NCBI GenBank assembly: GCA_023396415.1
Contig: JAEWWJ010000116.1
Location: 45,544 to 109,543, forward strand
Reading direction: 5' to 3'
DNA: 64,000 nucleotides
DNA from: Bacteroidota bacterium
GTDB taxonomy: Bacteria > Bacteroidota > Bacteroidia > Bacteroidales > F082
Both the position numbers and the translations under genes were made by a program. Positions within the stretch are counted from its first letter, which is position 1; each line of letters starts with the position of its first letter. This document shows, one piece after another, positions 1 to 8,967 of the stretch. The notes under the pieces are model-generated. The model was not told the origin of the DNA. It saw nothing but the letters and a program-made list of their open reading frames with translations, and searched no databases.

Positions 1-2
1 TT

Positions 3-251
3 ACCAAATCAATGGCTCAGGAGTTGGGCAGCAGGAGCGTGCGTTGCAATGCTATTGCTCCGGGCTTCATTGAAACTGAAATGACCCACAAACTTCCTGA
101 AGACGTGCGCACACAATGGATCAGCACCATCCCGTTGCGCAGAAGCGGAAAGCCCGAAGATGTGGCCGATGTGGCCGTGTTTTTAGCCAGCGACCTTTCA
201 GCTTATGTAACAGGTCAAGTCATCAGCGTTTGCGGTGGCATGAGTATGTAA
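3..251 (+). CDS. fabG: 3-oxoacyl-ACP reductase FabG, C-terminal part (5' end outside window)
   Basis: This is the last ~82 residues of a short-chain dehydrogenase. The frame is open from the window edge (TKS before the first visible Met), so the gene starts upstream. The visible part has the region just after the YxxxK active site (TKSMAQELGSRSVRCNAIAPG), the FIETEMT stretch and the C-terminal VAVFLASDLSAYVTGQVI-type segment that are typical of FabG, the NADPH-dependent beta-ketoacyl-ACP reductase of fatty-acid elongation. The nucleotide-binding Rossmann glycines and catalytic Tyr/Lys lie outside. Other SDR enzymes share this tail, but the match to FabG is close. A strong hairpin follows the stop. 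Confidence 0.85.
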   Translation, partial: TKSMAQELGSRSVRCNAIAPGFIETEMTHKLPEDVRTQWISTIPLRRSGKPEDVADVAVFLASDLSAYVTGQVISVCGGMSM

Positions 252-259
252 TTTTCTAA

Positions 260-288
260 GTCCGGCGGCCTGCGCCGGACATTTTCTC
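260..288 (+). terminator. Rho-independent-like terminator after fabG
   Basis: A perfect 8-bp GC-rich stem (GTCCGGCG / CGCCGGAC, 5-nt loop) begins 9 bases after the fabG stop and is followed by a T-rich stretch (ATTTTCTCTT). Confidence 0.65.
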
Positions 289-307
289 TTAACAACTTAC
301 GTTGAAT

Positions 308-2386
308 ATGATCACTGGCATCAACTGGTGGATGATAATTCCGGTAATGGCTACCGCTTTGGTGTATGCCGGCCTGATGTATTACCGCCACCCACGACTT
401 AAATTAAGTGCAACACTCAAAAGATTTCTTTTTGTATTGCGCTTTGCATCAGTGGCTTTGATCGCTTTTTTGTTGCTTGCACCACATCTCATTCAAACAA
501 AAAAAGTGGTGGAACAGCCTTTGGTCATCATCGCGCAAGACAACTCAGCTTCCATTGTTTCCGGAAGTGATGCTGATTTTTATGCCGGAAAATACTTAGA
601 TCAGCTTCAAGCTTTAAAATCAAAGCTCTCTAATGGGTTTGAGGTTGTTTCTTATACCTTTGGTTCTGAGCTGCGAAACAATGACAGCGTAACTTATGTG
701 GACCAAGCTACCGATATTTCAGCCTTACTCAAGGATGTTTCAAACACCTACTACAATAGAAATGTAGGAGCTTTGGTGTTGCTGTCCGACGGTATCAACA
801 ACAAGGGCGTTCAGCCCGAATTGGTGGCAACATCCTTTAAAATTCCTATTCATAGCGTGGCTTTGGGCGATACGGTGCAGCATCCCGATTTGGGGATTGC
901 CGATGTGCGGTACAACAAAATGGTGTTTAACCAAACCGATTTCCCGATTGAAATTGCCTTAAAAGCCTCCAAAGCCAAAGGACAAACTGCCGAAATCGAG
1001 TTGCTGCTCGATGGTGTTTTGGTCCGGCAACAAAGCATCAATATCACGTCAGAGAAACTAATTACCGACATCAAATGGATGGTAAGTGCCACCCAAAGTG
1101 GACGTAAAAAATTGCAAATCAATATTAAGCCGCTTGAAGGAGAGTTGCAAATCCTTAATAACCAGCGCACTATTTACATTGATGTGCTCAACGAACAGCA
1201 AAAAGTGTTACTTCTTGCCAAAGCTCCACATCCTGATCTTGGTGCTTTTCAGTCGGTGTTTGAAGACTATTACGAGGTAACCACTGCCTATTTCCGCAGC
1301 TGGACACTCGATCAAAACAAATATAGCCTGATCATTTTGCATCAAATGCCCGCCAAGGGCGAAAGTTTGTTGATGCTGAACAATTTGCTTAGGCAGCAAC
1401 CCGACGCTTCTGTTTTATTTATCGTAGGTGTTGAAACCGACCTCACGGCCCTTAACAACCTTCAACAATTGGTCAACATTGGCGGTGGAGGGTCAACCGC
1501 TGTGGTAGATGCTTTCCCAATGCTTAAAAAGGAATTTTCTTTGTTTTCCCTCAGTGATTTTGTTGGCGATCGTTTAGAGAAATTTCCTCCATTAACAGCG
1601 CCATTCATAGATGCAAACCTTCCGGTTACATTTCAAACGGCTATACAACAACGTATTAGAGGTGTTGAAACAACAATTCCACTTTTGGGGTTTGCTTCCG
1701 ACCAATCACGCCGATATGGCTTTTTAGTGGGCACCGGAATTTGGAAATGGCGGCTTGCCGACTATCAACAGAACGACAACCAAGTGGTTTTTTCTGAGCT
1801 TGTGGGCAAAACAGTGAACTACCTGATGGTTAAAAAAGACCCCCGTAGGCTGCAACTTTTCACAGAAAATGAATACCTGCTCAACGAACCTATTTTTTTC
1901 AGAGCGGTGCTCTACAACCCGGCTATGGAGCAGGTGAACGATGCTGATCTTTACCTCGAAATCAAACACCAAGAAAGCGAAAAGGTGTATAATTTTCTCT
2001 TTTCACGCACTGACAGCACTTACCAGCTCAATGTGGGCCGATTGCCGGCAGGCGCATACAACTACACTTGCGAATTGATGTATGCCAACGAGAAACTAAG
2101 CTTTGATGGCACTTTTGTGGTAGTGGAATCAACGCTCGAGGGAAGAAATACCGTTGCTGATCACGCTTTGCTTCAACGTTTATCGCAGCTAACAGGAGGA
2201 AGTTTTCGATTGCATTCTGAAATGGATGCTCTGCCACCTCAACTGCTTGAAGATCCATCCATCACTTCAACAGCCACTTACAACAAAATGTTTGAGCCAA
2301 TCATCTCGCTTCCGGCAGTTTTGGCGCTCCTCCTTTTGCTGTTGAGCCTAGAATGGTTTCTAAGAAAAATAAATGGAACCTATTAG
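308..2386 (+). CDS. Membrane-anchored VWA-like protein of unknown function
   Basis: About 692 residues. The N-terminus has two hydrophobic segments (roughly residues 5-25 and 38-58), followed by a von Willebrand factor A-like domain with a MIDAS-type DNSAS motif near residue 78 and a VLLSDG strand. A long extracytoplasmic region follows, and a final transmembrane helix is formed by the leucine-rich stretch just before the C-terminus. The layout resembles the BatA/BatB-neighbouring VWA membrane proteins of Bacteroidota, which place a metal-dependent interaction domain outside the membrane, but this gene is apart from the bat operon. An in-frame TTG at 302 is possible; ATG 308 is preferred. Ligand and role are unknown. 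Confidence 0.75.
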   Translation: MITGINWWMIIPVMATALVYAGLMYYRHPRLKLSATLKRFLFVLRFASVALIAFLLLAPHLIQTKKVVEQPLVIIAQDNSASIVSGSDADFYAGKYLDQLQALKSKLSNGFEVVSYTFGSELRNNDSVTYVDQATDISALLKDVSNTYYNRNVGALVLLSDGINNKGVQPELVATSFKIPIHSVALGDTVQHPDLGIADVRYNKMVFNQTDFPIEIALKASKAKGQTAEIELLLDGVLVRQQSINITSEKLITDIKWMVSATQSGRKKLQINIKPLEGELQILNNQRTIYIDVLNEQQKVLLLAKAPHPDLGAFQSVFEDYYEVTTAYFRSWTLDQNKYSLIILHQMPAKGESLLMLNNLLRQQPDASVLFIVGVETDLTALNNLQQLVNIGGGGSTAVVDAFPMLKKEFSLFSLSDFVGDRLEKFPPLTAPFIDANLPVTFQTAIQQRIRGVETTIPLLGFASDQSRRYGFLVGTGIWKWRLADYQQNDNQVVFSELVGKTVNYLMVKKDPRRLQLFTENEYLLNEPIFFRAVLYNPAMEQVNDADLYLEIKHQESEKVYNFLFSRTDSTYQLNVGRLPAGAYNYTCELMYANEKLSFDGTFVVVESTLEGRNTVADHALLQRLSQLTGGSFRLHSEMDALPPQLLEDPSITSTATYNKMFEPIISLPAVLALLLLLLSLEWFLRKINGTY

Positions 2387-2407
2387 GTTAAGATTGATTT
2401 CGTTAAA

Positions 2408-3208
2408 TCAATAGTTGTTTTTACGAAAGAAGGTAGGAATTGTTTTTATCAATATTTTAAAATCTACCAAAGGCCCGGCCAGCATCGAATATTGATTGTC
2501 GAGGGCAATGCGCTCCTCCTCCGATTGGAAACGGTCTTTTTTAATTTGCCACAGCCCGGTGATGCCCGCCGGGGCAAGAAAACGGTACGACAATTGGTCG
2601 GTGGTCAGCCGCTCGGCCTCATACAGCGGCAAGGGTCTGTTTCCAACAATAGACATATCGCCCTTGAGCACATTGTACAACTGAGGAAGTTCGTCCAAAT
2701 TGGTTCTTCTGATAAATTTTCCCACCTTGGTAATCCGCGGATCGTGCTCAGCTTTGAAAAACGTGGGTTTTACAACTGATGTTCGCTTGAGCTCCATATA
2801 CCAGTTTTCGCAAATCGTTGTTCCTCCGATGAATAAAATGGGCGAGCAGTTGGTGCCCAAGCGCACACATTCCGGGCATGTCTCGCCCTTTTTGCTGTTT
2901 AGTTGGTGCTTTTTGTTGATAAGGTAAAGATTCAAATCAGAGAACTTGCCAATTTCGTCTTCAGATCCTTCACGCATGGAGCGAAATTTATAAAAACGAA
3001 AAATATCATAACCTGTCCCAACCCTGTTCGATGCGAAAATGGCCGGCCCTTTACTTTCCAATTTAATCAAGATATAAATGATTAACATAAAGGGTGAAGC
3101 AACCAAAAGAGCAAGGGAGGCAAAAACAATATCAAAAATGCGTTTACCTTTACTAATTCTAAACGAAGTAAAGGTTTCAGGTTGACTTTGTTGAAAGGTA
3201 TTTCTCAT
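2408..3208 (-). CDS. Polyprenyl-phosphate sugar-phosphate transferase (WcaJ/bacterial sugar transferase family)
   Basis: A 266-residue monotopic glycosyl-1-phosphate transferase that would start assembly of a polysaccharide or glycan repeat on undecaprenyl phosphate. It shows the N-terminal hydrophobic helix (residues ~25-50), the KFRSM motif (74-78) and the family signature NLDELPQLYNVLKGDMSIVG. Between them is an insertion with four cysteines (C111, C114, C121, C133) that could bind a metal. The closest polysaccharide genes in the window are the O-antigen ligase/Wzz cluster at 40-43.7 kb, so this gene is isolated. A perfect TAnnTTTG -7 box for it lies at 3254-3261 on the minus strand. Confidence 0.88.
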   Translation of the reverse strand: MRNTFQQSQPETFTSFRISKGKRIFDIVFASLALLVASPFMLIIYILIKLESKGPAIFASNRVGTGYDIFRFYKFRSMREGSEDEIGKFSDLNLYLINKKHQLNSKKGETCPECVRLGTNCSPILFIGGTTICENWYMELKRTSVVKPTFFKAEHDPRITKVGKFIRRTNLDELPQLYNVLKGDMSIVGNRPLPLYEAERLTTDQLSYRFLAPAGITGLWQIKKDRFQSEEERIALDNQYSMLAGPLVDFKILIKTIPTFFRKNNY

Positions 3209-3386
3209 TCTTTTTACTGAATCTTCTTAAGTAAAAACCCGCAGTTGACTGCGCAAATATAGAGAAAATGCAATGCCTTTCTGTTTTTTTCACCCCCGAT
3301 TTTTTTTACAATAGAAAACGACCTCTTAAGAAATGTGACTTGGGCTTAAAATCCCCAACCGGATTATGTAGCAACTAAATAATCCT

Positions 3387-3394
3387 TATTTTTG
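3387..3394 (+). promoter_or_regulatory. Candidate -7 promoter box (TATTTTTG)
   Basis: Exact match to the Bacteroidota -7 consensus TAnnTTTG, 108 bases upstream of the SlyD-like gene. No clear -33 TTG at the standard spacing was seen, so the assignment is tentative. Confidence 0.35.
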
Positions 3395-3502
3395 CCGCTA
3401 ACAAAAACAAGGTGGATTCCTTGTAGTGAAATCATCTAATATTAATCGTTTACATTGTTCATTTATAGTACATTGAATTGTTGTAAGCCAAATTTAAATT
3501 GA

Positions 3503-4009
3503 ATGAAAATTGGAAATCAAAAGGTTGTTTCGCTCACTTATGAGTTGCGTGAAGACAACGAACAAGGCGAATTGATACAAAAAGTGGACGAGCAACGCCC
3601 ATTTGTTTATCTTTTTGGTGTTGGAGGCTTATTGCCTAAGTTTGAGCAGAGCCTCGAAGGACTTACAACGGGCGACAAGTTTCAATTTAGTATGACTGCC
3701 GAAGAATCTTATGGCAACCATACCGAAGAAGCTATTATTGATCTCGAAAAAAGTATTTTTGAAATTGATGGCGTTGTTGATGAAGAGCTGCTGACTCTTG
3801 GCAACCAAATTACCATGCAGGACAATCATGGCAATCCGCTTGAGGGTATCGTTTTAGAAGTTACCGATACCATGGTGAAGATGGATTTTAACCATCCACT
3901 CGCGGGGATGGATTTACATTTTTCAGGTGAAATTCTCGATGTTCGTGAAGCTACTGCCGAAGAACAATCTCACGGTCATGTGCACGGTCCTCACGGTCAT
4001 CAACATTAG
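3503..4009 (+). CDS. slyD: FKBP-type peptidyl-prolyl isomerase, SlyD-like
   Basis: A 168-residue cytoplasmic prolyl isomerase/chaperone. The FKBP half-domains (LIQKVDEQRPFVYLFGVGGL and the C-terminal ILDVREAT strand) flank the insert-in-flap domain typical of SlyD (roughly residues 68-125). The GMDLHFSGEILDVREA segment closes the FKBP fold. The tail is His-rich (HGHVHGPHGHQH), as in SlyD proteins that bind nickel or other metals. It has no signal peptide. It is transcribed towards the methylase gene at 4040, with only 30 bases between the stops. The call is secure at family level; metal binding is inferred from the tail. Confidence 0.9.
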   Translation: MKIGNQKVVSLTYELREDNEQGELIQKVDEQRPFVYLFGVGGLLPKFEQSLEGLTTGDKFQFSMTAEESYGNHTEEAIIDLEKSIFEIDGVVDEELLTLGNQITMQDNHGNPLEGIVLEVTDTMVKMDFNHPLAGMDLHFSGEILDVREATAEEQSHGHVHGPHGHQH

Positions 4010-4039
4010 AAAACAAAGTTGTTTCGACAGAAAAGACTT

Positions 4040-4771
4040 TTAGTTTTTTTTGAAATTGTAAAGCAAAAAAACGGTCGGCTTCTTATGGATGTCCGGCCGT
4101 TTGTTTTGCCATGAAGCAAGGCTTTTGGTGGCGATGCTTTCGTCGGGCAAGCTGATGTTCGACGCTACACACAACAGTGTTTGCGGGCTACAGCTTTTTA
4201 CTATTGCTTCCATCACTTGATCGTTGCGGAAAGGTGTTTCAATAAAAATCTGCGTTTGGTTTTTCAGCAGACTTTCCCTTTCGATGGTTTTCAAAAACTT
4301 GATGCGCTCCTCGGCATGGATGGGCAAATAGCCATGAAAGCAAAATGACTGTCCGTTGAAACCCGATGCCATCAAGGCTTGTGTGATACTGCTGGGGCCT
4401 GAAAGCGGAACCACTTTGATGCCGGCTTCGTGGGCGGCACTCACCACCATTGCGCCGGGATCGGCCACACATGGGCTTCCGGCTTCGGAAATCAGTCCCA
4501 TATCATGGCCGTCAAAAATGGGATTAAGAAAGCTTTTAATTTTCGAAAAGTCGGTAAATTTATTCAACTCATTGAAATGGATTTCATCAATTTGAATGTC
4601 TTGATCAATCTTTTTCAAGAGCCTGCGAGCTGTTCGTAACTGCTCAACAATCAAATACTTGAGGCTTAAAAGTTTGTTGGTAGCTTCTGCCGGCATCACC
4701 ATTCGTGGCTCCAAATCGCCCAAAGGCGTTGGAATCAGGTATAAAAGGCCCCGTTGAACTGTTGTTTTCAT
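4040..4771 (-). CDS. RsmI-like SAM-dependent methyltransferase (tetrapyrrole methylase fold)
   Basis: A 243-residue protein of the RsmI family. It has the N-terminal YLIPTPLGD strand (the VATPIGNL equivalent), the GLISEAGSPCVADPGA motif and the PLSGPSS motif. RsmI proper methylates the 2'-O of C1402 in 16S rRNA; this shorter Bacteroidota paralogue form differs at the N-terminus and its substrate is not certain. ATG 4771 is chosen because it overlaps the stop of the upstream dehydratase gene as TGATG, the usual sign of translational coupling. It is the last gene of the run LMW-PTP, dehydratase, methylase. Confidence 0.82.
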   Translation of the reverse strand: MKTTVQRGLLYLIPTPLGDLEPRMVMPAEATNKLLSLKYLIVEQLRTARRLLKKIDQDIQIDEIHFNELNKFTDFSKIKSFLNPIFDGHDMGLISEAGSPCVADPGAMVVSAAHEAGIKVVPLSGPSSITQALMASGFNGQSFCFHGYLPIHAEERIKFLKTIERESLLKNQTQIFIETPFRNDQVMEAIVKSCSPQTLLCVASNISLPDESIATKSLASWQNKRPDIHKKPTVFLLYNFKKN

Positions 4772-5721
4772 CACCAAGGAAGTTTATTCAAGTCCACATT
4801 GCCACCTGAAATGATAATGCCGACTTTTTTATTTTGTAAAAATTTTGAATCGAGTGCTGCCGCTACCGGCACTGCCGAGCTGGGTTCGATAATGATTTTC
4901 ATTCTTTCCCACACCAGACGCATGGCGGCTATAATTTCGGCTTCGCCTACCGTTATGATGTCATCAGCAAACTGCTGAATGATAGGAAAGGTGAGGGTTC
5001 CCAATGAAGTAAGCAGTCCGTCGGCAATGGTTTTCGGCTGGATGCTGGGTAGCAGTTGGCCTGTTATAAATGATTTTTGGGCATCGTTGGCACCCAAAGG
5101 TTCGCAGCCAATAACACGGCATTTTGGCGCAAGATAGTGTGCTGCCAATAACGTTCCGCTGAGGAGGCCACCACCTCCAACCGGGCATAAAATATAATCG
5201 AACGGCCCGCCTTGGGCCAGCATTTCAACGCAGGCTGTAGCTTGTCCGGCAATGATGTCATAATCATTGTAAGGATGAATCACTCGCGCATTGGTTTGGG
5301 CCACCACGAGGTCGGTAGCCTGCTCACGTGCCTCGAGGGTAGGTTGACAAAAGGTAATTTTCCCTCCATACTGTCTCACGGCATCCACCTTCACTTGGGG
5401 AGCATTTTCGGGCATCACAATGTAGGCCGTGGTGCCTATCATGGCAGCAGCTCTGGCCAAAGCTTGCGCGTGGTTGCCACTCGAGTGGGTCACAACCCCA
5501 AATTGCAGCTCGTGGTGACTAAGTCGTAAAAGCGCGTGAAGCGCTCCCCGCGATTTGAAGGCGCCGGCTTTCTGAAAATTTTCGCATTTAAAGAAAAGCT
5601 GCGCGCCAACGCGATGGTTCATTTGGCCCGAAGTAAGCAAAGGTGTATGTTCGATATGGGGCCGAATTAAAAAGTGGGCTTGCTCAATATCAATGAGGGT
5701 TGGAGGTGTTAACAGTTTCAT
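4771..5721 (-). CDS. PLP-dependent threonine/serine dehydratase (fold type II)
   Basis: A 316-residue enzyme without the C-terminal regulatory ACT domain of biosynthetic IlvA, so it fits catabolic threonine dehydratase or serine racemase/dehydratase. The PLP lysine lies in the GAFKSRGA motif (~residue 57), the phosphate/carboxylate loop is SSGNHAQ, and the phosphate-binding glycine loop is GGGGLLSG. It would deaminate threonine to 2-oxobutyrate or serine to pyruvate. The start overlaps the stop of the LMW-PTP gene by 4 bases, and its own stop overlaps the next start, so three genes are tightly coupled. Substrate preference cannot be read from sequence. Confidence 0.85.
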   Translation of the reverse strand: MKLLTPPTLIDIEQAHFLIRPHIEHTPLLTSGQMNHRVGAQLFFKCENFQKAGAFKSRGALHALLRLSHHELQFGVVTHSSGNHAQALARAAAMIGTTAYIVMPENAPQVKVDAVRQYGGKITFCQPTLEAREQATDLVVAQTNARVIHPYNDYDIIAGQATACVEMLAQGGPFDYILCPVGGGGLLSGTLLAAHYLAPKCRVIGCEPLGANDAQKSFITGQLLPSIQPKTIADGLLTSLGTLTFPIIQQFADDIITVGEAEIIAAMRLVWERMKIIIEPSSAVPVAAALDSKFLQNKKVGIIISGGNVDLNKLPW

Positions 5722-6185
5722 CTGTTGGATGATATGATGTCATTTACAAGTATTTCACAAGCTTCTTCCATCAACAGGAAGGTCTTTTCGTAGGTGTCGA
5801 AACCTTGTTTAAAGGGATCGGCAATTGGAATGTTTTTACCGGGTTCGATAAGGTTCATCAAAAAATCGAGCTTATTGCTGTCCGTTTCATTGCGGCATAA
5901 ACGTAAGGCTTCCGTCATGTTTTGAATATCCATCACGTAAATCCTGTCGTAACGATCAAAATCCTCTTCCCGAAACAAGCGCGATTTTTTATTTTGGAGG
6001 TCAACTCCATATTTCAAGGCTACTTCAACAGCTTTTGGGTTGGGCGGATCATTGATGTTGAAAGGTTCAAAACCCGCAGAATCTATATGACCTTTTAGGT
6101 TTCTTTCGTGGAATTTCTTTTTTAAAATACCTTCGGCCATAGGCGAGCGACAGGTGTTTCCTAAGCAAACAAAAAGTACATTCAT
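5718..6185 (-). CDS. Low-molecular-weight protein tyrosine phosphatase
   Basis: A 155-residue phosphatase with the N-terminal P-loop C7-LGNTC-R13-S (CX5R plus Ser) and a late DPF motif (IADPF) carrying the general-acid aspartate. The size is normal for the family. Enzymes of this type dephosphorylate tyrosine residues, in bacteria often on exopolysaccharide kinases, but no BY-kinase gene is seen nearby. It is the first gene of a three-gene overlapping operon with the dehydratase and the RsmI-like methylase. Confidence 0.92.
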   Translation of the reverse strand: MNVLFVCLGNTCRSPMAEGILKKKFHERNLKGHIDSAGFEPFNINDPPNPKAVEVALKYGVDLQNKKSRLFREEDFDRYDRIYVMDIQNMTEALRLCRNETDSNKLDFLMNLIEPGKNIPIADPFKQGFDTYEKTFLLMEEACEILVNDIISSNR

Positions 6186-6224
6186 TTGAATTGGTTTTAG
6201 AGGTGTTTAAGAAGATTTATATGC

Positions 6225-6773
6225 TTAATCAAAATTTAAATGGTTGAGGTCGTCGCGCAAACGTTGAATGGCTTTTTCAACCAGCTGCACTTCACTTTCT
6301 AACATGATTCCGGCTAAGGAATTTTTATCGGCTTCAGCAGGTATTTGGCTGAGGCTTAGGTATATCAATTGTATAATTTCTTCTTTGGCGGCTTTGGTAA
6401 GTTGCCAAGCGGTACCGGTAATGAACAGCTGCTGCGACAAGTTATAATCAAATTCTTCACGGATGCCTTTGAGCATGAATTGTGCCAAATCGGCAGCCAT
6501 CAAGCTTTCGGGCATGTAACGTGCTACCAAAAGCGGGGGCTGAAGTCGCTCTAAAAACAACACCAAACGCTCGCTGGCTTGAATTCTAAGGGGCAACATC
6601 GTTTTAAATCCTTCGGTTTTGATCTGTTCTTTTTGGCTGCTGAGAACGGTTTGCATCTGGTCTGTTTGATGCTCAAGAAGCTGCTTCAACGACTGTAACC
6701 ACTCCCGCGACTGCAAGAATAAAAATCCTATAGAGCTGATCCATAAAACAATAAGAATAATTTGAATCGTCAT
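6225..6773 (-). CDS. Conserved hypothetical membrane-anchored protein
   Basis: 182 residues: one N-terminal transmembrane helix (residues ~3-20), a predicted coiled coil (~25-55), then a mostly helical cytoplasmic domain with no recognised catalytic motif. It has no clear signal cleavage site. The gene lies 39 bases upstream of the phosphatase operon in the same direction and may be transcribed with it. No function is recognised. The 290 bases between it and the next plus-strand gene hold no further gene. Confidence 0.65.
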   Translation of the reverse strand: MTIQIILIVLWISSIGFLFLQSREWLQSLKQLLEHQTDQMQTVLSSQKEQIKTEGFKTMLPLRIQASERLVLFLERLQPPLLVARYMPESLMAADLAQFMLKGIREEFDYNLSQQLFITGTAWQLTKAAKEEIIQLIYLSLSQIPAEADKNSLAGIMLESEVQLVEKAIQRLRDDLNHLNFD

Positions 6774-7064
6774 ATTGATGTGTATTTGTGCTGTGAATTC
6801 ACTTCAAATGTAAGCATTTCAAACGCAAAATTCATAAGAATATTCATTTAAAGTGATCAAAAATCCATAGCCCTAACCAGTAAAACAAAAATGAATGGGA
6901 TGGTTAAGGTGGATGAATTTTGAAAAGGAAAAACTTCACTCAGTACTGCTGCCACCTTTAATAGTTAAATACGCTCTTCGTGTTCAATGAAAGCCACAAT
7001 GGTGGGTAAGTTGTTACAGGTTAAATCATTTTCTTATCGTTTCAAATCATTTTAAACACAAAAG

Positions 7065-7586
7065 ATGAAAAAAAGTATTACCACCGCCATCATCATGTTG
7101 GCCCTTGTTTTTAGCCTAAATGCACAGGTTCAATACGTTGCAAAAGTTGAAACAGGCTACATCCAATATGCTTATCGTATCGTTATGGTTGATCCGGGGC
7201 CCAATTGGAAGGGTAATTATCTGAATAGTGACAACAACGGTTTTGGCATCAACCTGATGAACGGAATTACTTTTGGAGCTAAAAAAGGATTTGTCGGAGT
7301 CGGAATTGGGTATCTCAATTTTGAGGGAGTAAGCGGTGTTTCTGTTTTTGGAGACTTTGAATATTTGCCTCTGAAAACAAAATTAACCCCTTTGTTCAAC
7401 TTCAAGATTGGATACAACCATATTTGGAACCAGTATGAAGGCGGCACCGGTACACCGCTCAGCGAATTTGCCTTTGGACTGAATTATCGCCTGACCCCAA
7501 ACCTTGATATATATGTTAAAACCGGAATGCTTTTCATGCAACATTCATTCTTGGTGCCGGCTTTTGTGGGGGTCAGATTTCGCTAA
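7065..7586 (+). CDS. Small secreted outer-membrane-like beta protein
   Basis: 173 residues with a clear Sec signal peptide (KKSITTAIIMLALVFSLNA, cleavage near AQ-VQ). The mature part consists of alternating amphipathic strands (e.g. KKGFVGVGIGYLNFEG, KTKLTPLFNFKIGYNHIW) and ends with a strand terminating in VRFR, a pattern seen in small outer-membrane beta-barrels of Bacteroidota. It stands alone between a divergent gene and aspC. No specific family is recognised. Confidence 0.6.
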   Translation: MKKSITTAIIMLALVFSLNAQVQYVAKVETGYIQYAYRIVMVDPGPNWKGNYLNSDNNGFGINLMNGITFGAKKGFVGVGIGYLNFEGVSGVSVFGDFEYLPLKTKLTPLFNFKIGYNHIWNQYEGGTGTPLSEFAFGLNYRLTPNLDIYVKTGMLFMQHSFLVPAFVGVRFR

Positions 7587-7716
7587 ATGCTGTTCTTTTT
7601 GCCAATGACGATGTCTATTATCCGCCAAAAAATAGTCGGCTTAACTTAAAAGAGCATTTTGCAACCACGAGTTTGTTAGTGTTCATAAATTCACAGAACA
7701 TGCACCTAATATTTTT

Positions 7717-7724
7717 TACCTTTG
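7717..7724 (+). promoter_or_regulatory. Candidate -7 promoter box for aspartate aminotransferase (TACCTTTG)
   Basis: Exact TAnnTTTG match ending 20 bases before the ATG at 7745, a position that would give a short leader. No -33 TTG at 19-20 bp spacing was found. Confidence 0.45.
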
Positions 7725-7744
7725 CGAACTAAATCTTCAACAAC

Positions 7745-8956
7745 ATGGAGAAGCACCCATTACTTTCGAAAAGGGTTAAGTCGTTGGGCGAATCAGCGAC
7801 CCTTGAAATGACCCGCAAAAGTCGCGAGCTACGCGATAAAGGCATTGATGTGATCACACTTAGCATTGGCGAGCCTGATTTTAATACACCGGAAGCGGTT
7901 AAATTGGCAGCCATTCAAGCGATTGTGGATAATGATACACACTATCCTCCCGTGCCCGGTACTGCTGATCTGCGCAAAGCGATCGTTAAAAAGTTGCTTC
8001 GCGACAATCAATTGACTTACAACGTTTCGCAAATAATCGTGAGCAATGGAGCAAAACAATCCATCATGAACGCCATGATTGCCTTGTTGGACGAAGGTGA
8101 TGAGGTGATTGTGCCGGCACCCTACTGGGTTTCGTATCCCGAAATGGTGAAGTTGGCCGGTGGCACACCTGTGGTGATTGAGGCCGGGGTGGAGCAAGAT
8201 TTTAAAATCACTGCCCAACAATTGGAGCAGGCCATCAACAGCAAAACCAAAGCCTTCATTTTCAGCTCTCCCTGCAACCCCACCGGATCGGTGTATTCAC
8301 ACGATGAGCTTCAACAATTGGCTGCGGTTTTCAGTCGGAATCCTCAGGTGATGATTTTTTCTGATGAGATTTATGAGTACATCCGGTTTGGCGAAAAGCA
8401 CGAAAGCATTGCTCAATTTGCAGAAGTTTTCAACCAGGTGGTACTGATCAATGGCTTGTCGAAAGGCTTTGCCATGACCGGTTGGCGCATTGGCTATATG
8501 GCTGCTCCTCAGTGGCTTGCCGATGCTTGCAATACTATTCAAGGCCAATATACTTCGGGAAGTTGTACCATTTCTCAAGCTGCTGCCCTCGAAGCCATGA
8601 ATACCGACCCCAAAACTTCGGTTGAGTTAAAAGACATGGTCACTCAATTTGAAGAAAGGCGCAACTTGTTGTACCGGCTGCTGCTTGATGTTGAAGGTGT
8701 AATACCCAACAAAGCCGATGGTGCGTTTTATATGTTCCCCGACATCAGCTATTATTTTGGCAAAACGGATGGTAACTACACCATAAAAAACAGTTATGAC
8801 CTCTGTTTGTATCTCTTGGCCGAAGCCCACGTGGCCTTGGTGAGCGGCGATGCCTTTGGTAACGACAATTGTATCCGATTTTCGTATGCCACTTCACCGG
8901 CATTGATAGCCGAAGCTGTTAAAAGGGTAAAAAACGCTTTAGAAAGATTGAAATAA
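7745..8956 (+). CDS. aspC: Aspartate aminotransferase (class I/II)
   Basis: A 403-residue fold type I PLP enzyme. It shows the early ISLSIGEPDF-type motif (here TLSIGEPDFNTP), the substrate motif SSPCNPTGSVY, the FSDEIYEYI strand carrying the PLP-contacting Asp/Tyr, and the Schiff-base lysine in NGLSKGFAMTGWRIGY (Lys240). It would interconvert aspartate and oxaloacetate with 2-oxoglutarate/glutamate. Length and motifs fit the prokaryotic AspC subgroup Ib. A -7 box lies just upstream. The kinase gene follows 12 bases later, so the two may form an operon. Confidence 0.92.
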   Translation: MEKHPLLSKRVKSLGESATLEMTRKSRELRDKGIDVITLSIGEPDFNTPEAVKLAAIQAIVDNDTHYPPVPGTADLRKAIVKKLLRDNQLTYNVSQIIVSNGAKQSIMNAMIALLDEGDEVIVPAPYWVSYPEMVKLAGGTPVVIEAGVEQDFKITAQQLEQAINSKTKAFIFSSPCNPTGSVYSHDELQQLAAVFSRNPQVMIFSDEIYEYIRFGEKHESIAQFAEVFNQVVLINGLSKGFAMTGWRIGYMAAPQWLADACNTIQGQYTSGSCTISQAAALEAMNTDPKTSVELKDMVTQFEERRNLLYRLLLDVEGVIPNKADGAFYMFPDISYYFGKTDGNYTIKNSYDLCLYLLAEAHVALVSGDAFGNDNCIRFSYATSPALIAEAVKRVKNALERLK

Positions 8957-8967
8957 ACAGAATCTCA

